From positions 1,612,001 to 1,676,000 of the forward strand of contig NZ_CP065047.1 in the NCBI RefSeq assembly GCF_015689175.1: DNA of 64,000 nt. The letters are read 5' to 3'. Below the pieces are notes generated by a model that made no database searches, was not told the DNA's origin, and saw nothing but the letters and a program-made list of their open reading frames with translations. The position numbers and the translations under genes were made by a program. Below, one piece after another: positions 18,514-27,454 of the stretch; positions within the stretch are counted from its first letter, which is position 1; every line of letters starts with the position of its first letter. The DNA is from Mycobacterium kubicae (GTDB taxonomy: Bacteria > Actinomycetota > Actinomycetes > Mycobacteriales > Mycobacteriaceae).

Positions 18514-19158
18514 TCACGGCAGTATGCGCAGACCCCATCTGCCGAGGAGCGGCTGCACGGGTATGTAGACGGTGGTGTTCAGATCGTCACCATACGAACC
18601 CGCCAAGATGCCGACCGCGCTGACGCTGCCGTCCGAGTTCTTCACGAAACCCGCGCTACCGCTGTCGCCGGGTTGGGCGGGCACGCTGGCGATAACCACA
18701 TCGCCGTCGATGTCCTTGACGGGGCCGCACGTCTCGCCGGTGATTGCGCCGAGTTTGCAGAACGGCGCGCCGACCTGGATTTGGTTACTGCTCAACACGT
18801 TTCGGACCCGTCTGCCGCCGACCCCGCCCACCGGCACGCCGACACCAGGCTCAAGGCGGATGATGGCCGCATCTTGTCGGTCAGTTTCGTGCTCGCTCGC
18901 GGTGATTTTCCCGAGCGGAACGTCTCCGTCGTAAGTCCACAGCGAGCCCTCGGCGTGATCACAATGACCGCTGGTGAACAAGTAGTAGCTACCGTCGTCG
19001 CCTTGGGCCGCAAAACCTGCGGTGCATTTCGAGTCTTGATCCTTGACCTGTATCCCCGGTGCGGGAGGCGACGCCGCCAGCGCCGGGTCCGCGACTATCA
19101 GCGAAGCCACCAGCAGCACACCGACCAGCGCAAGCCCTCGAAACAAACGTGTGATCAC
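18514..19158 (-). CDS. Secreted chymotrypsin-like (S1) serine protease
   Basis: Product of 214 residues. I chose the GTG at 19158 because AAAGGAA lies just upstream and the N-terminus then is a normal signal peptide (ITRLFRGLALVGVLLVASLIVADPALA); an ATG at 19203 would add 15 residues before it. The catalytic triad is visible: His in TSGHCDHAEG, Asp in DRQDAAIIRLE, and Ser in QPGDSGSAGF. Two Cys pairs (SKCTAGF with GHCDH, FCKLG with ETCGPV) probably form disulfides. Similar small exported proteases, such as Rv1815, occur in M. tuberculosis. It is probably secreted into the periplasm or medium; substrate unknown. Confidence 0.9.
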   Translation of the reverse strand: MITRLFRGLALVGVLLVASLIVADPALAASPPAPGIQVKDQDSKCTAGFAAQGDDGSYYLFTSGHCDHAEGSLWTYDGDVPLGKITASEHETDRQDAAIIRLEPGVGVPVGGVGGRRVRNVLSSNQIQVGAPFCKLGAITGETCGPVKDIDGDVVIASVPAQPGDSGSAGFVKNSDGSVSAVGILAGSYGDDLNTTVYIPVQPLLGRWGLRILP

Positions 19159-19453
19159 ACCGCTTCCTTTGCTCGGGTCCGCTTGGCCAAGCCGCGCAAA
19201 CACTACCCGTCAGGCGGTGATCAGGCACGGCGTAGATCTGCTCCCGCGACTGCTGGAGAAGGCGTTCGGCCCACCCGATAACCAAATCTGAAAATTTTGC
19301 TAGCGGACTGCCGCCGCGAGCGATAAATTCCGTTGGGGTCTGCGACTCGTTGAGAGTCGCAGTGAAGCGGGGGTGGGCGAGTTCTCCTCGGCGCAACAGC
19401 CGAAGGCGAAGCGCCATCCGCGGCACGTGCGGGCGATATGGAGGGTCAGCCTT

Positions 19454-20860
19454 ATGTCATCGGTGGTGGTCGTTCCGGAGTGGCTCACTGCGGCAGCGGC
19501 AAATGTGGCTGAAGTCGGGTCCACGATCGAAGAGGCTAACGCTGCCGTGGCGGCGCAGACCACGGGCGTGCTAGCCGCCGCCGAGGATGAGGTTTCGGCG
19601 GCGATCGCCGCTTTGTTCTCCGCACACGGTGAGGGCTACCAAGCGTTCAGCGCGCAGGCGGCGCTGTTTCACGACCGGTTCGTGCAGGCCTTGGCCAACG
19701 CCAGCGGGGCGTACGCCGCCGCCGAGGCGGCCAGTGTCTCACCACTGGCGGCTTTCGAGCAGGCAGTGCTCGGAGTCGAGCAGGGGATTCAGCAGCTCCC
19801 GACGACGATTGCCACCGAATTCTCCGAGATCTCCAATTACTTCTTCACCCAGATTTTCGGAGCGCCGGCTGCTCCGCCGTTCCCGGCCAGCCAGACAGGT
19901 GGCTTCTCCGGCGCCCCGTCGTTGATCACCAGGTTTGAAGAAGCGTTGCTGTACCCGGTGAAGCCTATCCTGGCGTTGTCCGGGATCGAACCGCAGTTGT
20001 CGGTGCCAGGTTCGCCGATACTGTCGTTTCTGGGCGCGGAGCTGCCGCCTCCGCTGTCGTGGTTGATTGGGAATTCTCCGCCACCGTTCTTGAACATGTT
20101 GCTCGGTGAAACGGTGCAGTACACCACATACAACGGGATGAGCGTTGTGCAAATTACGCCGGCACATCCGACCGGCGACTACGTGGTCGCCATCCATGGT
20201 GGTGCGTTTATTCTTCCACCCTCAATTTTCCACTGGATCAATTACTCGGTAATGGCTTACCAAACCGGCGCGACGTTTGAAGTGCCGATTTATCCCTTGC
20301 TACAGCAGGGCGGTACCGCCGGCACGGTAGTACCGCTGATGTCGAATTTCATCTCCTCGATGATCACTCCTGCGCACCCGCACGTGAGCGTCATCGGTGA
20401 CTCCGCAGGTGGCAACCTGGCGCTAGCGGCAGTCGAATACATGGCGGCTAATCCCAACACCTATAGCGCATTGCCGACGTCCATGGTGCTGCTGTCGCCC
20501 TGGCTGGATCTGGGAATGACCAACCCGAATATCGGATTCGTGCAGGACCCGCTGCTCCCGGTTGGGCCTGCGCAGCAAATCGGTAGAGCATGGGCAAACG
20601 GTCTCGACATCATGGACCCCATGGTCAGTCCGCTGTATGGGGTCTCGAACTTACCCCCCGGATTTCCCACGACGTACGTCTATTCGGGCAACCTAGACAT
20701 ACTTTCGCCCGATGTCTTCAGACTTCAGGAATTCGCGAAGGCGGACGCCGCCCCCTTCTACTTCGTCCTGGGCAACGGGCAGATCCACGACTGGACCATC
20801 CTCACCCTGGATGGTCCCCAGTATTGGCAACAGATCGGTCAAGAACTCATCGCGGCCTGA
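19454..20860 (+). CDS. lipY: PE-domain triacylglycerol lipase LipY
   Basis: LipY hydrolyses stored or host triacylglycerol. The 468-residue product starts at the ATG at 19454 with GGAGGG ten bases upstream. Residues 1-95 are a PE domain ([59 protein letters not shown]) with YAAAE near residue 89, the YxxxD/E signal for ESX-5 export. A linker with [23 protein letters not shown] matches M. tuberculosis LipY closely. The lipase domain (HSL type) has the oxyanion motif HGGAF, catalytic Ser in GDSAGG, Asp in [11 protein letters not shown] and His in GQIHDW. There is no PGRS region, as in M. tuberculosis. Position after ssrA agrees with Rv3097c. Confidence 0.95.
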   Translation: MSSVVVVPEWLTAAAANVAEVGSTIEEANAAVAAQTTGVLAAAEDEVSAAIAALFSAHGEGYQAFSAQAALFHDRFVQALANASGAYAAAEAASVSPLAAFEQAVLGVEQGIQQLPTTIATEFSEISNYFFTQIFGAPAAPPFPASQTGGFSGAPSLITRFEEALLYPVKPILALSGIEPQLSVPGSPILSFLGAELPPPLSWLIGNSPPPFLNMLLGETVQYTTYNGMSVVQITPAHPTGDYVVAIHGGAFILPPSIFHWINYSVMAYQTGATFEVPIYPLLQQGGTAGTVVPLMSNFISSMITPAHPHVSVIGDSAGGNLALAAVEYMAANPNTYSALPTSMVLLSPWLDLGMTNPNIGFVQDPLLPVGPAQQIGRAWANGLDIMDPMVSPLYGVSNLPPGFPTTYVYSGNLDILSPDVFRLQEFAKADAAPFYFVLGNGQIHDWTILTLDGPQYWQQIGQELIAA

Positions 20861-20903
20861 CGTCCGTTCGCCGGAGTTGTCGCTACGAGGTGGGCACGTG
20901 CGA

Positions 20904-21437
20904 CTATGCCGGCGCAGCGCGCAGAGCAAGCGCCGCAAGATTGCTCAGCGAATCGGTTAGATGCGACCGGGGAAACGGTGGGAACTCGATGTCCCTGCGG
21001 TCAGACGGTACCCCTGACCAGTCGTAGGTCAACCGGACCTCGGTCTCCGACGGTCCGACCGGCCTCAGGTCGTACCGCCATATCCAGCCGCCGAACACGA
21101 ACTTCTCCCCCTTGGGCGCATCCATGAGAAAGCCGCGGGCGGAGACTTCCTGGCCGGGCTCCCAAGCGATGGCCCGCGGTGGGTCGTACACGACAACCTT
21201 GTTGGCCATTTCGTAGTCCTTGTCCGGGTGGTTGTCGTGATACATCGCCATCCGGAAGATCTGCCCGAGCGAGCGCAAGTGTTCACCGTCGACGGGTTCG
21301 CGTACCCAGCCGGTGCCGTCGATGGCGGCGTGTGTGCTCGGGTCCGCGAGAACGTCGAAAATCACTTCGAGTGGGGCATCAATTGTGGTCGTAGCGACCA
21401 GTTGTTGTTCAGTCACATAAGTATCGACCGGCGACAC
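20904..21437 (-). CDS. SRPBCC (polyketide cyclase/START-like) protein
   Basis: Product of 177 residues from a GTG at 21437 with no obvious ribosome binding site. The pattern ATTTIDAPLEVIFDVLADPSTHAAIDGTGWV is the first strand and helix of the SRPBCC fold; the FVFGGWIWRYDLRPVGPSETEVRLTYDWSG strands and a C-terminal helix (LTDSLSNLAALA) complete it. The fold has a deep hydrophobic cavity for lipids or polyketides. It runs in the same direction as the upstream PhyH-like gene, which starts 23 bases before the end of this pair, and may be cotranscribed with it. Ligand unknown. Confidence 0.85.
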   Translation of the reverse strand: MSPVDTYVTEQQLVATTTIDAPLEVIFDVLADPSTHAAIDGTGWVREPVDGEHLRSLGQIFRMAMYHDNHPDKDYEMANKVVVYDPPRAIAWEPGQEVSARGFLMDAPKGEKFVFGGWIWRYDLRPVGPSETEVRLTYDWSGVPSDRRDIEFPPFPRSHLTDSLSNLAALALRAAPA

Positions 21438-21459
21438 GGACCGAACTCATCGCAACAAG

Positions 21460-22323
21460 CTACGCGTCTTCTCCGGTCTCGAGCAGCCGCAGCGGGTGCA
21501 GGCCGTCGACCGCGCCGACGAACGGCGGGTGGATGCTGTAGCCGAGCATGCGGCGAATGTCGTCGGAGACCATTCGGGCGATGCCGCGCGAGATCGACAG
21601 GGTGAAAGCCTCCATGGGGCGCAGCCACGGTTGGCAGTACTGCGCGGTGACGGCAAGACGGTCAGCGGACGAAGTGTTGGCGCCGCCGCCATGCCAAAGG
21701 GTGCCCACGAAGAAGACGCACGAGCCGGCGGGCATGACGACGGGCAGCGCATGATCGTCAGGACCGGGGCGGCGTTTGCCCCAGCGATGGCTGCCCGGAT
21801 AGATCACCGTGGCGCCATTGTCGGCGGTGAAGTCGTCGATCGCCCAGATGGTGGCCGCCGCCAACGGGTCTCGCGGACGCGGCACCGGATAGAAGCCGTC
21901 GTCATGGTGGGCCAGCTGCGCGTCCTCGCCCGGCTGAATGTTGATGGCCTGCAACGCCGATAGCAGGTAGTTGGGCATCAGTATCCGATCAAGCACCGCC
22001 AACACCCGGGGATGATCGACCAGCCGGTCGCACAAACGCGTCCTGCTGAGCAGGCTGTAGATGCGTTGGGTGCGCCGACCCTCGAACGAGTTGCGTCCGG
22101 TGTGCCCCAGCCACGGGCGCACGTCCTCTCGGATTTGCCGACATTCCTCAGCGCTGAGCAGGTTCTCCCAAATGACATACCCGTCGCGGTCGAGGGCCGC
22201 CATGTCGGCCTCGACCACTGAGCTGTCGACCGAGCTTCCGCTGGTCGGTGTCCACTTGTAACGCTGCGCCAGGTCCCCTCGGAGGTCCTCCAGCGTGGTG
22301 ACGGAGTCGTCGTCGATGCTCAT
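21460..22323 (-). CDS. Phytanoyl-CoA dioxygenase (PhyH) family oxygenase
   Basis: Product of 287 residues, Fe(II)/2-oxoglutarate-dependent oxygenase family. AAAGGA lies upstream of the ATG at 22323. Visible motifs: LDRDGYVIWENLLSAEECRQI near residues 45-65 (family N-terminus), the iron-binding HxD in LAHHDDGFYPV, WAIDDFTADNGATVIYPGSHRWG, and the distal His in GTLWHGGGANTS. The Arg that binds 2-oxoglutarate is probably in SSADRLAVTAQYCQPW. PhyH-like proteins hydroxylate lipids or secondary metabolites; M. tuberculosis has a similar protein (Rv3633). It sits upstream of the SRPBCC gene, with 22 bases between, so a two-gene operon is likely. The start is divergent from the MurK-MurQ fusion. Confidence 0.92.
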   Translation of the reverse strand: MSIDDDSVTTLEDLRGDLAQRYKWTPTSGSSVDSSVVEADMAALDRDGYVIWENLLSAEECRQIREDVRPWLGHTGRNSFEGRRTQRIYSLLSRTRLCDRLVDHPRVLAVLDRILMPNYLLSALQAINIQPGEDAQLAHHDDGFYPVPRPRDPLAAATIWAIDDFTADNGATVIYPGSHRWGKRRPGPDDHALPVVMPAGSCVFFVGTLWHGGGANTSSADRLAVTAQYCQPWLRPMEAFTLSISRGIARMVSDDIRRMLGYSIHPPFVGAVDGLHPLRLLETGEDA

Positions 22324-22393
22324 CGGTGCTCGTCCTTTCTTCTGCCCAGACTAGAGAGAAAAGGGCAATACGGACGCGCGGTCGCATGAAAAC

Positions 22394-24106
22394 ATGGGTT
22401 CGGTGATCCTCTCCATCGACCTGGGCAAGACGTCGTGTCGGGCCGCCGCAGCCGGCCGCAGGGCCGAGGGTCCAGGCGCGCCGGGGATCGCGTTCACCGG
22501 CGGAGTGCGACGGGCCGAAGCGGCGATCCTGGCCGTCGCGCAGCAGTTCGGGCCGGTCGATGAACTCATCGTGGGCGCCGCAGGCGCTTTGACGGCTCCG
22601 GACGCGGCGCAGGCATTGGGTCAGGCGCTGCTGCGCTCAGTGCGGGCCAAGCGGGTCGCGGTGACCGGCGACGCCGTGACGGCGCACGCAGGCGCGCTGG
22701 ACGGTAAACCCGGCACCGTGCTGATCGTGGGCACCGGCGTCGTGGCGATGGCGATCGACGCCGACGGCGTAATGCGTACCGCCGACGGTTGGGGTCCATG
22801 GTTGGGCGACGAGGGCGGCGGCGCGTGGATTGGCACATCGGGTTTGCGCGCGGCACTGCGTGCACTCGACGGCCGCGGCCCAGCCACCGCGTTGGTCGAC
22901 GCCGCCACCGCCCGCTTCGGCCCACCGCAAACCTGGCCGGCACAACTCGCCGACGCCGCCATGCTCGCGTCGTTCGCGCCTGACGTCCTGGCTGCCGAAG
23001 ACGACGCCGTGGCGTCAGTGATCGTCGAAGCTGCCGCCGAGTCGCTCGCCGCGACCGCCCGCGCGGTGGGGGACGGCCCGGTGGCAATGGTCGGCGGCCT
23101 GGCTCAGATGCCGGCGCTGCGCAAGCACATCGACGCCATCCCACCCGCTGGTGACGCGCTTGAGGGTGCGTTGCGGCTAGCAGCTATCCACGAGCCGCAC
23201 GTCATCCGCGTGCGGGCCAACGACAGCACGGATCGGCTCGATGCGCTCACCACCGAGGCCGTCCGGCCGGACCTGCACGACCTCGACACCCGGTCCATCG
23301 GCGAGATCGTCGCCCTGCTCGTGGCCGCCGAGGGCGAGGCGCACGGCGCCGTGGTCGCGGCGCTCCCGCGGATCACCGCAGCGGCCGAGGCCATCGCCGC
23401 ACGGCTAGCGCGCGGCGGCCGCCTCATCTACGCCGGCGCCGGGACGCCCGGTCGGCTCGGCGTGCTCGATGCGGCGGAATGCGGACCGACGTTCAACACC
23501 GACCTGGTGCGAGGCGTGATCGCCGGCGGGCCGGTGGCACTCACCCAGGCCATCGACGGCGCCGAAGACGCCTTTGACGTCGCCGATTTGGCCGATGTGA
23601 CCGCGGACGACGCGCTGGTCGGGATCACCGCGTCGGGCCGCACCCCGTTCGTGCTCGGTGCGCTCAACCACGGGCGCGCAGCGGGTGCGCTGACCGTCGC
23701 GATCGTCAACAACTCCGGCAGCGAGGCGACAGCCGACATCATGATCGAATTGCTGACCGGACCAGAGGTGCTCGCGGGCTCCACCCGCCTGACCGCTGGA
23801 ACATGCCAGAAGGTGGTACTCAACGCTATATCCACCAGCGTGATGATCGCGCTGGGCAAGGCCTACGGACCGCGGATGGTCGACGTGCGCGCGACCAACG
23901 CGAAGCTGCGCCGCCGCACGGTCCGGATCGTTCGCGACGCGGCCGGTGTGGACGAGGAGACTGCGGCAAGGGCACTGGCCGCCGCGGATGGTCACGCCAA
24001 GACCGCCATCGTCGCGCTGCTTGCGGGCGTCGACGCGGCCGAAGCTGCGGCTCGGCTCGACCGCGTGCACGGCCGCGTACGGGACGCGCTGCGGGGGCGG
24101 TTGTGA
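22394..24106 (+). CDS. Fusion of MurNAc/GlcNAc kinase (MurK-like) and MurNAc-6-phosphate etherase (MurQ)
   Basis: Product of 570 residues with two enzymes of cell-wall sugar salvage in one chain. Residues 1-270 are a BadF/BcrA-type (ASKHA) kinase: ILSIDLGKTSCRAAAAG, GDAVTAHAGALDGKPGTVLIVGTGVVA, GWGPWLGDEGGGAWIG and VAMVGGLAQMPALR. Residues 275-570 are MurQ, which removes the lactyl ether of MurNAc-6-P to give GlcNAc-6-P: LHDLDTRSIGEIVALLVAAE, LIYAGAGTPGRLGVLDAAECGPTF, AIDGAEDAF, VGITASGRTPFVLGAL, NNSGSEATADI. The usual etherase motif is GAGTSGRLG; here Ser is replaced by Pro. Kinase then etherase is the logical order of reactions. The 3' end overlaps the next gene by four bases (GTGA). In Mycobacterium the muramic acid is largely N-glycolylated, which the etherase would have to accept. 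Confidence 0.93.
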   Translation: MGSVILSIDLGKTSCRAAAAGRRAEGPGAPGIAFTGGVRRAEAAILAVAQQFGPVDELIVGAAGALTAPDAAQALGQALLRSVRAKRVAVTGDAVTAHAGALDGKPGTVLIVGTGVVAMAIDADGVMRTADGWGPWLGDEGGGAWIGTSGLRAALRALDGRGPATALVDAATARFGPPQTWPAQLADAAMLASFAPDVLAAEDDAVASVIVEAAAESLAATARAVGDGPVAMVGGLAQMPALRKHIDAIPPAGDALEGALRLAAIHEPHVIRVRANDSTDRLDALTTEAVRPDLHDLDTRSIGEIVALLVAAEGEAHGAVVAALPRITAAAEAIAARLARGGRLIYAGAGTPGRLGVLDAAECGPTFNTDLVRGVIAGGPVALTQAIDGAEDAFDVADLADVTADDALVGITASGRTPFVLGALNHGRAAGALTVAIVNNSGSEATADIMIELLTGPEVLAGSTRLTAGTCQKVVLNAISTSVMIALGKAYGPRMVDVRATNAKLRRRTVRIVRDAAGVDEETAARALAAADGHAKTAIVALLAGVDAAEAAARLDRVHGRVRDALRGRL

Positions 24107-25638
24107 CGGTAGGCAGTAAATCAATGCGAAAGCTCGTTGCCGTGGGAAGTGTCTTGCTTGCGGTCACTGCGGGTTGCTCGCGTGGCGATGCACCACACGC
24201 AGCGCTAAGCGAGACCACGCATACCACCGCTGTCGTCCAAACACCTACTCCCGCAATAGTTCCGAAGCTCCCAGAGGTGGCGCCCGCGCCCGCTTTCGCG
24301 AGCGTGTCCAAGCTGATCGACAATGCGATCGCGGCGAACAAGTTGCCCGGAGCCGTCCTCGTCGTTGGGCACGGCGGTGACATCGCCTTCCACCAGGCCT
24401 ACGGCTCACGCAAGCTCGCCAGTGAACCAGGGCTGGACGGATCGCCAGCTCCCGCCGAGCCGATGACCGAGGACACCATCTTCGATCTCGCTTCGTTGAC
24501 GAAGATCCTGGCCACCGCGACCGCCGTCATGCAACTCTACGAACAAGGCCAGATTCAGTTCGACGATCCCATTCAGCAGTATTTGCCTGACTTCAACACC
24601 GAGAACGATCCGCGGCGCGCCACGGTAACGGTTCGCATGTTGCTCACCCACACCTCGGGTGAGACGGGAGACGTGGAGCTCAAAGACACCTGGGGCCTGG
24701 ACGGTCCGGACAAAGCAGAAGGCATCCACCGCGCGCTGACGACACCGCTGGAGTCGAATCCTGGGCAGGGCTTCCGCTACTCGGACATTAACTTCATCCT
24801 GCTCGGCGCGCTGCTCGAGAAACTCACCGGCGAACCCGAGGACGTCTACGTCCAAGACCACGTCTTCGCCCCACTCGGCATGACCGAGACCCGCTACCTT
24901 CCGCTCGCGAAAGCCTGTGGGCCGCACGTGATTCGGGGCGCCGCGATTGGATGGGCACCCGCGCCGCCGGGCGGGGCGTCGGCCGGTTGCCCCGCAGGCA
25001 CCTGGAGCACCGAGCTGTTGGGCCGGGTGGCACCGACAGCACGCGATGAAGACGGACGGGCCGACCCGAGCAAGAATCCCGACCTTGACCACTTGCTCTG
25101 GGGCACCGTGCATGACACGACTGCGCGCCGTATGGGCGGGGTGGCCGGGCATGCCGGGGTGTTCTCGACGGCATATGACGTCAGCACCTTCGCCCAGGCG
25201 TTGTTGGACCGGCTCGCGGGCCGTCCGAGCAAGTTTCCGCTGAGCCAAGCGTCGTGTGAGTTGATGACGTCACCCCAACAACCGGGACATTCCGCCGGAC
25301 AACTCGAAGCGGCCAACAGGGCGGCCCGAACCGACATCGCAAAGGGTTTGAACACCTGGGATCCGTTGCTGGCGGCGCGCTATCCGGCAATCCCCGGGCA
25401 GAACCTGCGGGGTTTCGGCTGGGACATCGATACGCCCTTGTCGGGAACTCGCGGCATGGTCTTCCCGATCGGGAGCTTCGGCCATACCGGCTTCACCGGA
25501 ACCTCGATCTGGATCGACCCAACCTCGAACACCTACATCGTGCTGCTCGCGAACTCGATCCATACGCGGGGCAGTCCACCGATGTCGGATCTGCGCGGTG
25601 AGGTGGCTACGGTGACGGCGAGGGCCTTGGGCCTTTAG
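24103..25638 (+). CDS. Exported lipoprotein of the class C beta-lactamase/AmiE-like serine hydrolase family
   Basis: Product of 511 residues from a GTG that overlaps the MurQ stop (GTGA); a start at ATG 24124 would remove seven residues. The N-terminus is a lipoprotein signal, VAVGSVLLAVTAGC, with lipidated Cys at about 25. The beta-lactamase-fold motifs are present: SxxK in FDLASLTKILATATAV, the YxN-like FRYSDINFILLGALL, and HTGFTG near the C-terminus (K/H-T-G motif). Three segments form the usual layout, including LTHTSGETGD. The family includes B. subtilis AmiE (YbbE), an N-acetylmuramyl-L-alanine amidase encoded beside murQ, so a role in cutting muropeptides for salvage is plausible; carboxypeptidase or esterase action is the alternative. 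Confidence 0.9.
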   Translation: MTVGSKSMRKLVAVGSVLLAVTAGCSRGDAPHAALSETTHTTAVVQTPTPAIVPKLPEVAPAPAFASVSKLIDNAIAANKLPGAVLVVGHGGDIAFHQAYGSRKLASEPGLDGSPAPAEPMTEDTIFDLASLTKILATATAVMQLYEQGQIQFDDPIQQYLPDFNTENDPRRATVTVRMLLTHTSGETGDVELKDTWGLDGPDKAEGIHRALTTPLESNPGQGFRYSDINFILLGALLEKLTGEPEDVYVQDHVFAPLGMTETRYLPLAKACGPHVIRGAAIGWAPAPPGGASAGCPAGTWSTELLGRVAPTARDEDGRADPSKNPDLDHLLWGTVHDTTARRMGGVAGHAGVFSTAYDVSTFAQALLDRLAGRPSKFPLSQASCELMTSPQQPGHSAGQLEAANRAARTDIAKGLNTWDPLLAARYPAIPGQNLRGFGWDIDTPLSGTRGMVFPIGSFGHTGFTGTSIWIDPTSNTYIVLLANSIHTRGSPPMSDLRGEVATVTARALGL

Positions 25639-26363
25639 ACCCGCTCGAAGTGTTGATAGTCCAGGGGGGCGTTCCAGTCGCCACCCCACCGCCAGCCACG
25701 ATCGGTGAAGGCGAGGACGGCTGGATCGCCGATGTGTAAGAGCCCGGGGTCGGTGCGAGTGCGATCCAGGTAGGCCGCTGCGTTGCGCGGTTCGAAATAC
25801 CCGCTGACATAGAGGCACGGGTTGAGCATGGTGTTGATGTCGATGGCCCGACCGTAAGCATGCGGCGACCAATCGTCGGTGCCCGGAATGCGGCGGCAGT
25901 TGAACGCCGAAGTGTTGTTGTCCTCCATGGACAATTCGTCGTCAGCGTTCGGGTAGTGGTCGACCGTCTGCATCTTGTCGACGGGATAGCCCAGCCGGTG
26001 CAGCTGGTCGAAGATCGCGATGACATCCGCTACCAGATCTTGGTGCACGATCAGCGGGCCGCGGTGGGTTTGGCCGTCCAAACCGAGGTAGTCGACCTCG
26101 ACGCGCCGCAGCTGCTCCGGTTCGACGGGACAACCCGGTTGCCAGGTCGTGCCGAGATCGGCGGCCGTGACCGGCTGCACCGTCGCAGCGACCGGTGCCG
26201 GCGGCGCGCTGGTGGGTGGCGCCGCCGCGACGGACGTGGACGGCGAAACGGACGGCGCCGATGTGACCGCGTGAGGTGGCGACGCGGGGCTGCACTGCAC
26301 CAGCAGGAGCACCGTCGCGATCGCAGCCGCGACCACGGCGCATCGGCGCAGGGATGACCTCAC
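25635..26363 (-). CDS. M15-family peptidoglycan peptidase, lipoprotein
   Basis: Product of about 242 residues from the GTG at 26363, which gives a clean lipoprotein signal (VVAAAIATVLLLVQC, lipobox VQC); an upstream GTG at 26405 would add 14 residues. A Pro/Ala/Ser linker follows to about residue 60. The C-terminal catalytic domain has the M15 (VanY/L-alanyl-D-glutamate peptidase type) zinc motif: SPHAYGRAIDIN (His and Asp ligands) and DYQHFE (third His). MEDNNTSAFNCRRIPGTDDW supplies the Arg/Ser neighbours typical of this family. It probably cuts stem peptides outside the membrane. It is convergent with the preceding lipoprotein gene, the stops overlapping. Confidence 0.9.
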   Translation of the reverse strand: MRSSLRRCAVVAAAIATVLLLVQCSPASPPHAVTSAPSVSPSTSVAAAPPTSAPPAPVAATVQPVTAADLGTTWQPGCPVEPEQLRRVEVDYLGLDGQTHRGPLIVHQDLVADVIAIFDQLHRLGYPVDKMQTVDHYPNADDELSMEDNNTSAFNCRRIPGTDDWSPHAYGRAIDINTMLNPCLYVSGYFEPRNAAAYLDRTRTDPGLLHIGDPAVLAFTDRGWRWGGDWNAPLDYQHFERV

Positions 26364-26445
26364 GTAGGCCAACTTACTGATGCAGTCGTGCCGCGAGACC
26401 CACACCGAACGCGATGGACACGGGACGAACCCCTAGCCTGGGTTC

Positions 26446-26670
26446 ATGGCTGACGAATCGTGGACCGTCGAGATCGGGGAAGTGGACGACCCAACCAACC
26501 CGGGTGTCCCTCCCGTGCCCAACACCGTCTACGAGGGTGATGAGGCGGGTGCGAGGGCCGCGTACGACGAACACACGTCGCAGGCGACCGAGAAGGACTA
26601 CCGCTACGTGATGTTGCGTCATATCGGTGAAGTCCTCGAGTGCTGGGGGACACCGCCCGCCGTCGGTTGA
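26446..26670 (+). CDS. Small conserved hypothetical protein
   Basis: Product of 74 residues starting at ATG 26446. It is acidic and has no signal or membrane segment (VEIGEVDDPTNPGVPPVPNTVYEG, DYRYVMLRHIGEVLECWGTPP). The pattern 'Y-EG-D-A-G-A-R-A-A-Y-D-E' suggests a small helix-strand domain, but I recognise no family. The promoter must lie in the 82 bases between it and the divergent M15 gene. Codon use is coding-like. Confidence 0.7.
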   Translation: MADESWTVEIGEVDDPTNPGVPPVPNTVYEGDEAGARAAYDEHTSQATEKDYRYVMLRHIGEVLECWGTPPAVG

Positions 26671-26774
26671 CCGATCGCGATTCCGAGTCGGGCCATGGAC
26701 AGCATGTGCGTTGCCGAGTGAAATGAGAGCAAATCCGCCGCACCCCTGACGGCGGTCCACTCGAGGAGTCAGCC

Positions 26775-27362
26775 ATGCCCGCCTTAAGCCACCCTCGCCG
26801 CTGGCGCCGAGTCGGCCGCGGACTGCAGGTGCTCGCTGTCGCGGCCGTCGTGACCGGAGCCATCGCTCTCACGGGCGGCAACCGACCGGCGCTGAGGTTG
26901 ACCGCCGACGCGATCGACCTCGGCCAGGGCGTCTCGGTCACCCCGGCCCCGGGCTGGACGGTTGGAGATCAGGGTCCCGGTTGGGTGACGCTGCACAACG
27001 CCTTTTCCACCGCGGAAATGGAAATCAAGGTCAAGCCGGCCAGCGGCAACGACCCCGTTGCCGTGTTGCAGGGCGACATCAGTCGATTGAGCAGCCTGTC
27101 GACGACCGGTCTCACCAACGTTCGAGATGTGGGCGCGCCCAGCGGAAATCCCCTGCAGGGTACCAACTTTCAGCAACAAGCGTCAGTGACATTCAACGCC
27201 GACGGAACATCGCGGATGGGTCTGATACCCGTCGTGGGTTCCTTCAGCGAGCTGCTGAACACCTCGACGCATCAGTCGGCGTTCATCGTGTTCGCGCAAA
27301 ACAGCGACGCGTCCGCGGGCGCCGACAGCGACGGTCAATCGATGATCGACTCGTTGCTGTGA
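26775..27362 (+). CDS. Exported hypothetical protein
   Basis: Product of 195 residues with GAGGAG six bases before the ATG at 26775. N-terminal basic region and hydrophobic helix (LQVLAVAAVVTGAIALTGG, about 17-35) look like a signal anchor. The remainder is Ser/Thr/Gly-rich and probably beta, with VSVTPAPGWTVGDQGPGWVTLHNAFSTAEMEIKV, a pattern common in mycobacterial exported proteins that resemble the PsbP/LpqN-type fold. There are no Cys and no catalytic motif visible. Function unknown. Distinct transcription unit. Confidence 0.8.
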   Translation: MPALSHPRRWRRVGRGLQVLAVAAVVTGAIALTGGNRPALRLTADAIDLGQGVSVTPAPGWTVGDQGPGWVTLHNAFSTAEMEIKVKPASGNDPVAVLQGDISRLSSLSTTGLTNVRDVGAPSGNPLQGTNFQQQASVTFNADGTSRMGLIPVVGSFSELLNTSTHQSAFIVFAQNSDASAGADSDGQSMIDSLL

Positions 27363-27454
27363 CGCTGCCATCCGCGCGACTTTCTAGGTATAAACGCGGT
27401 CTTGAATACATTCGTCTACCACTTTGATCTAGCGATAACTTGTGAAGGCATTGC

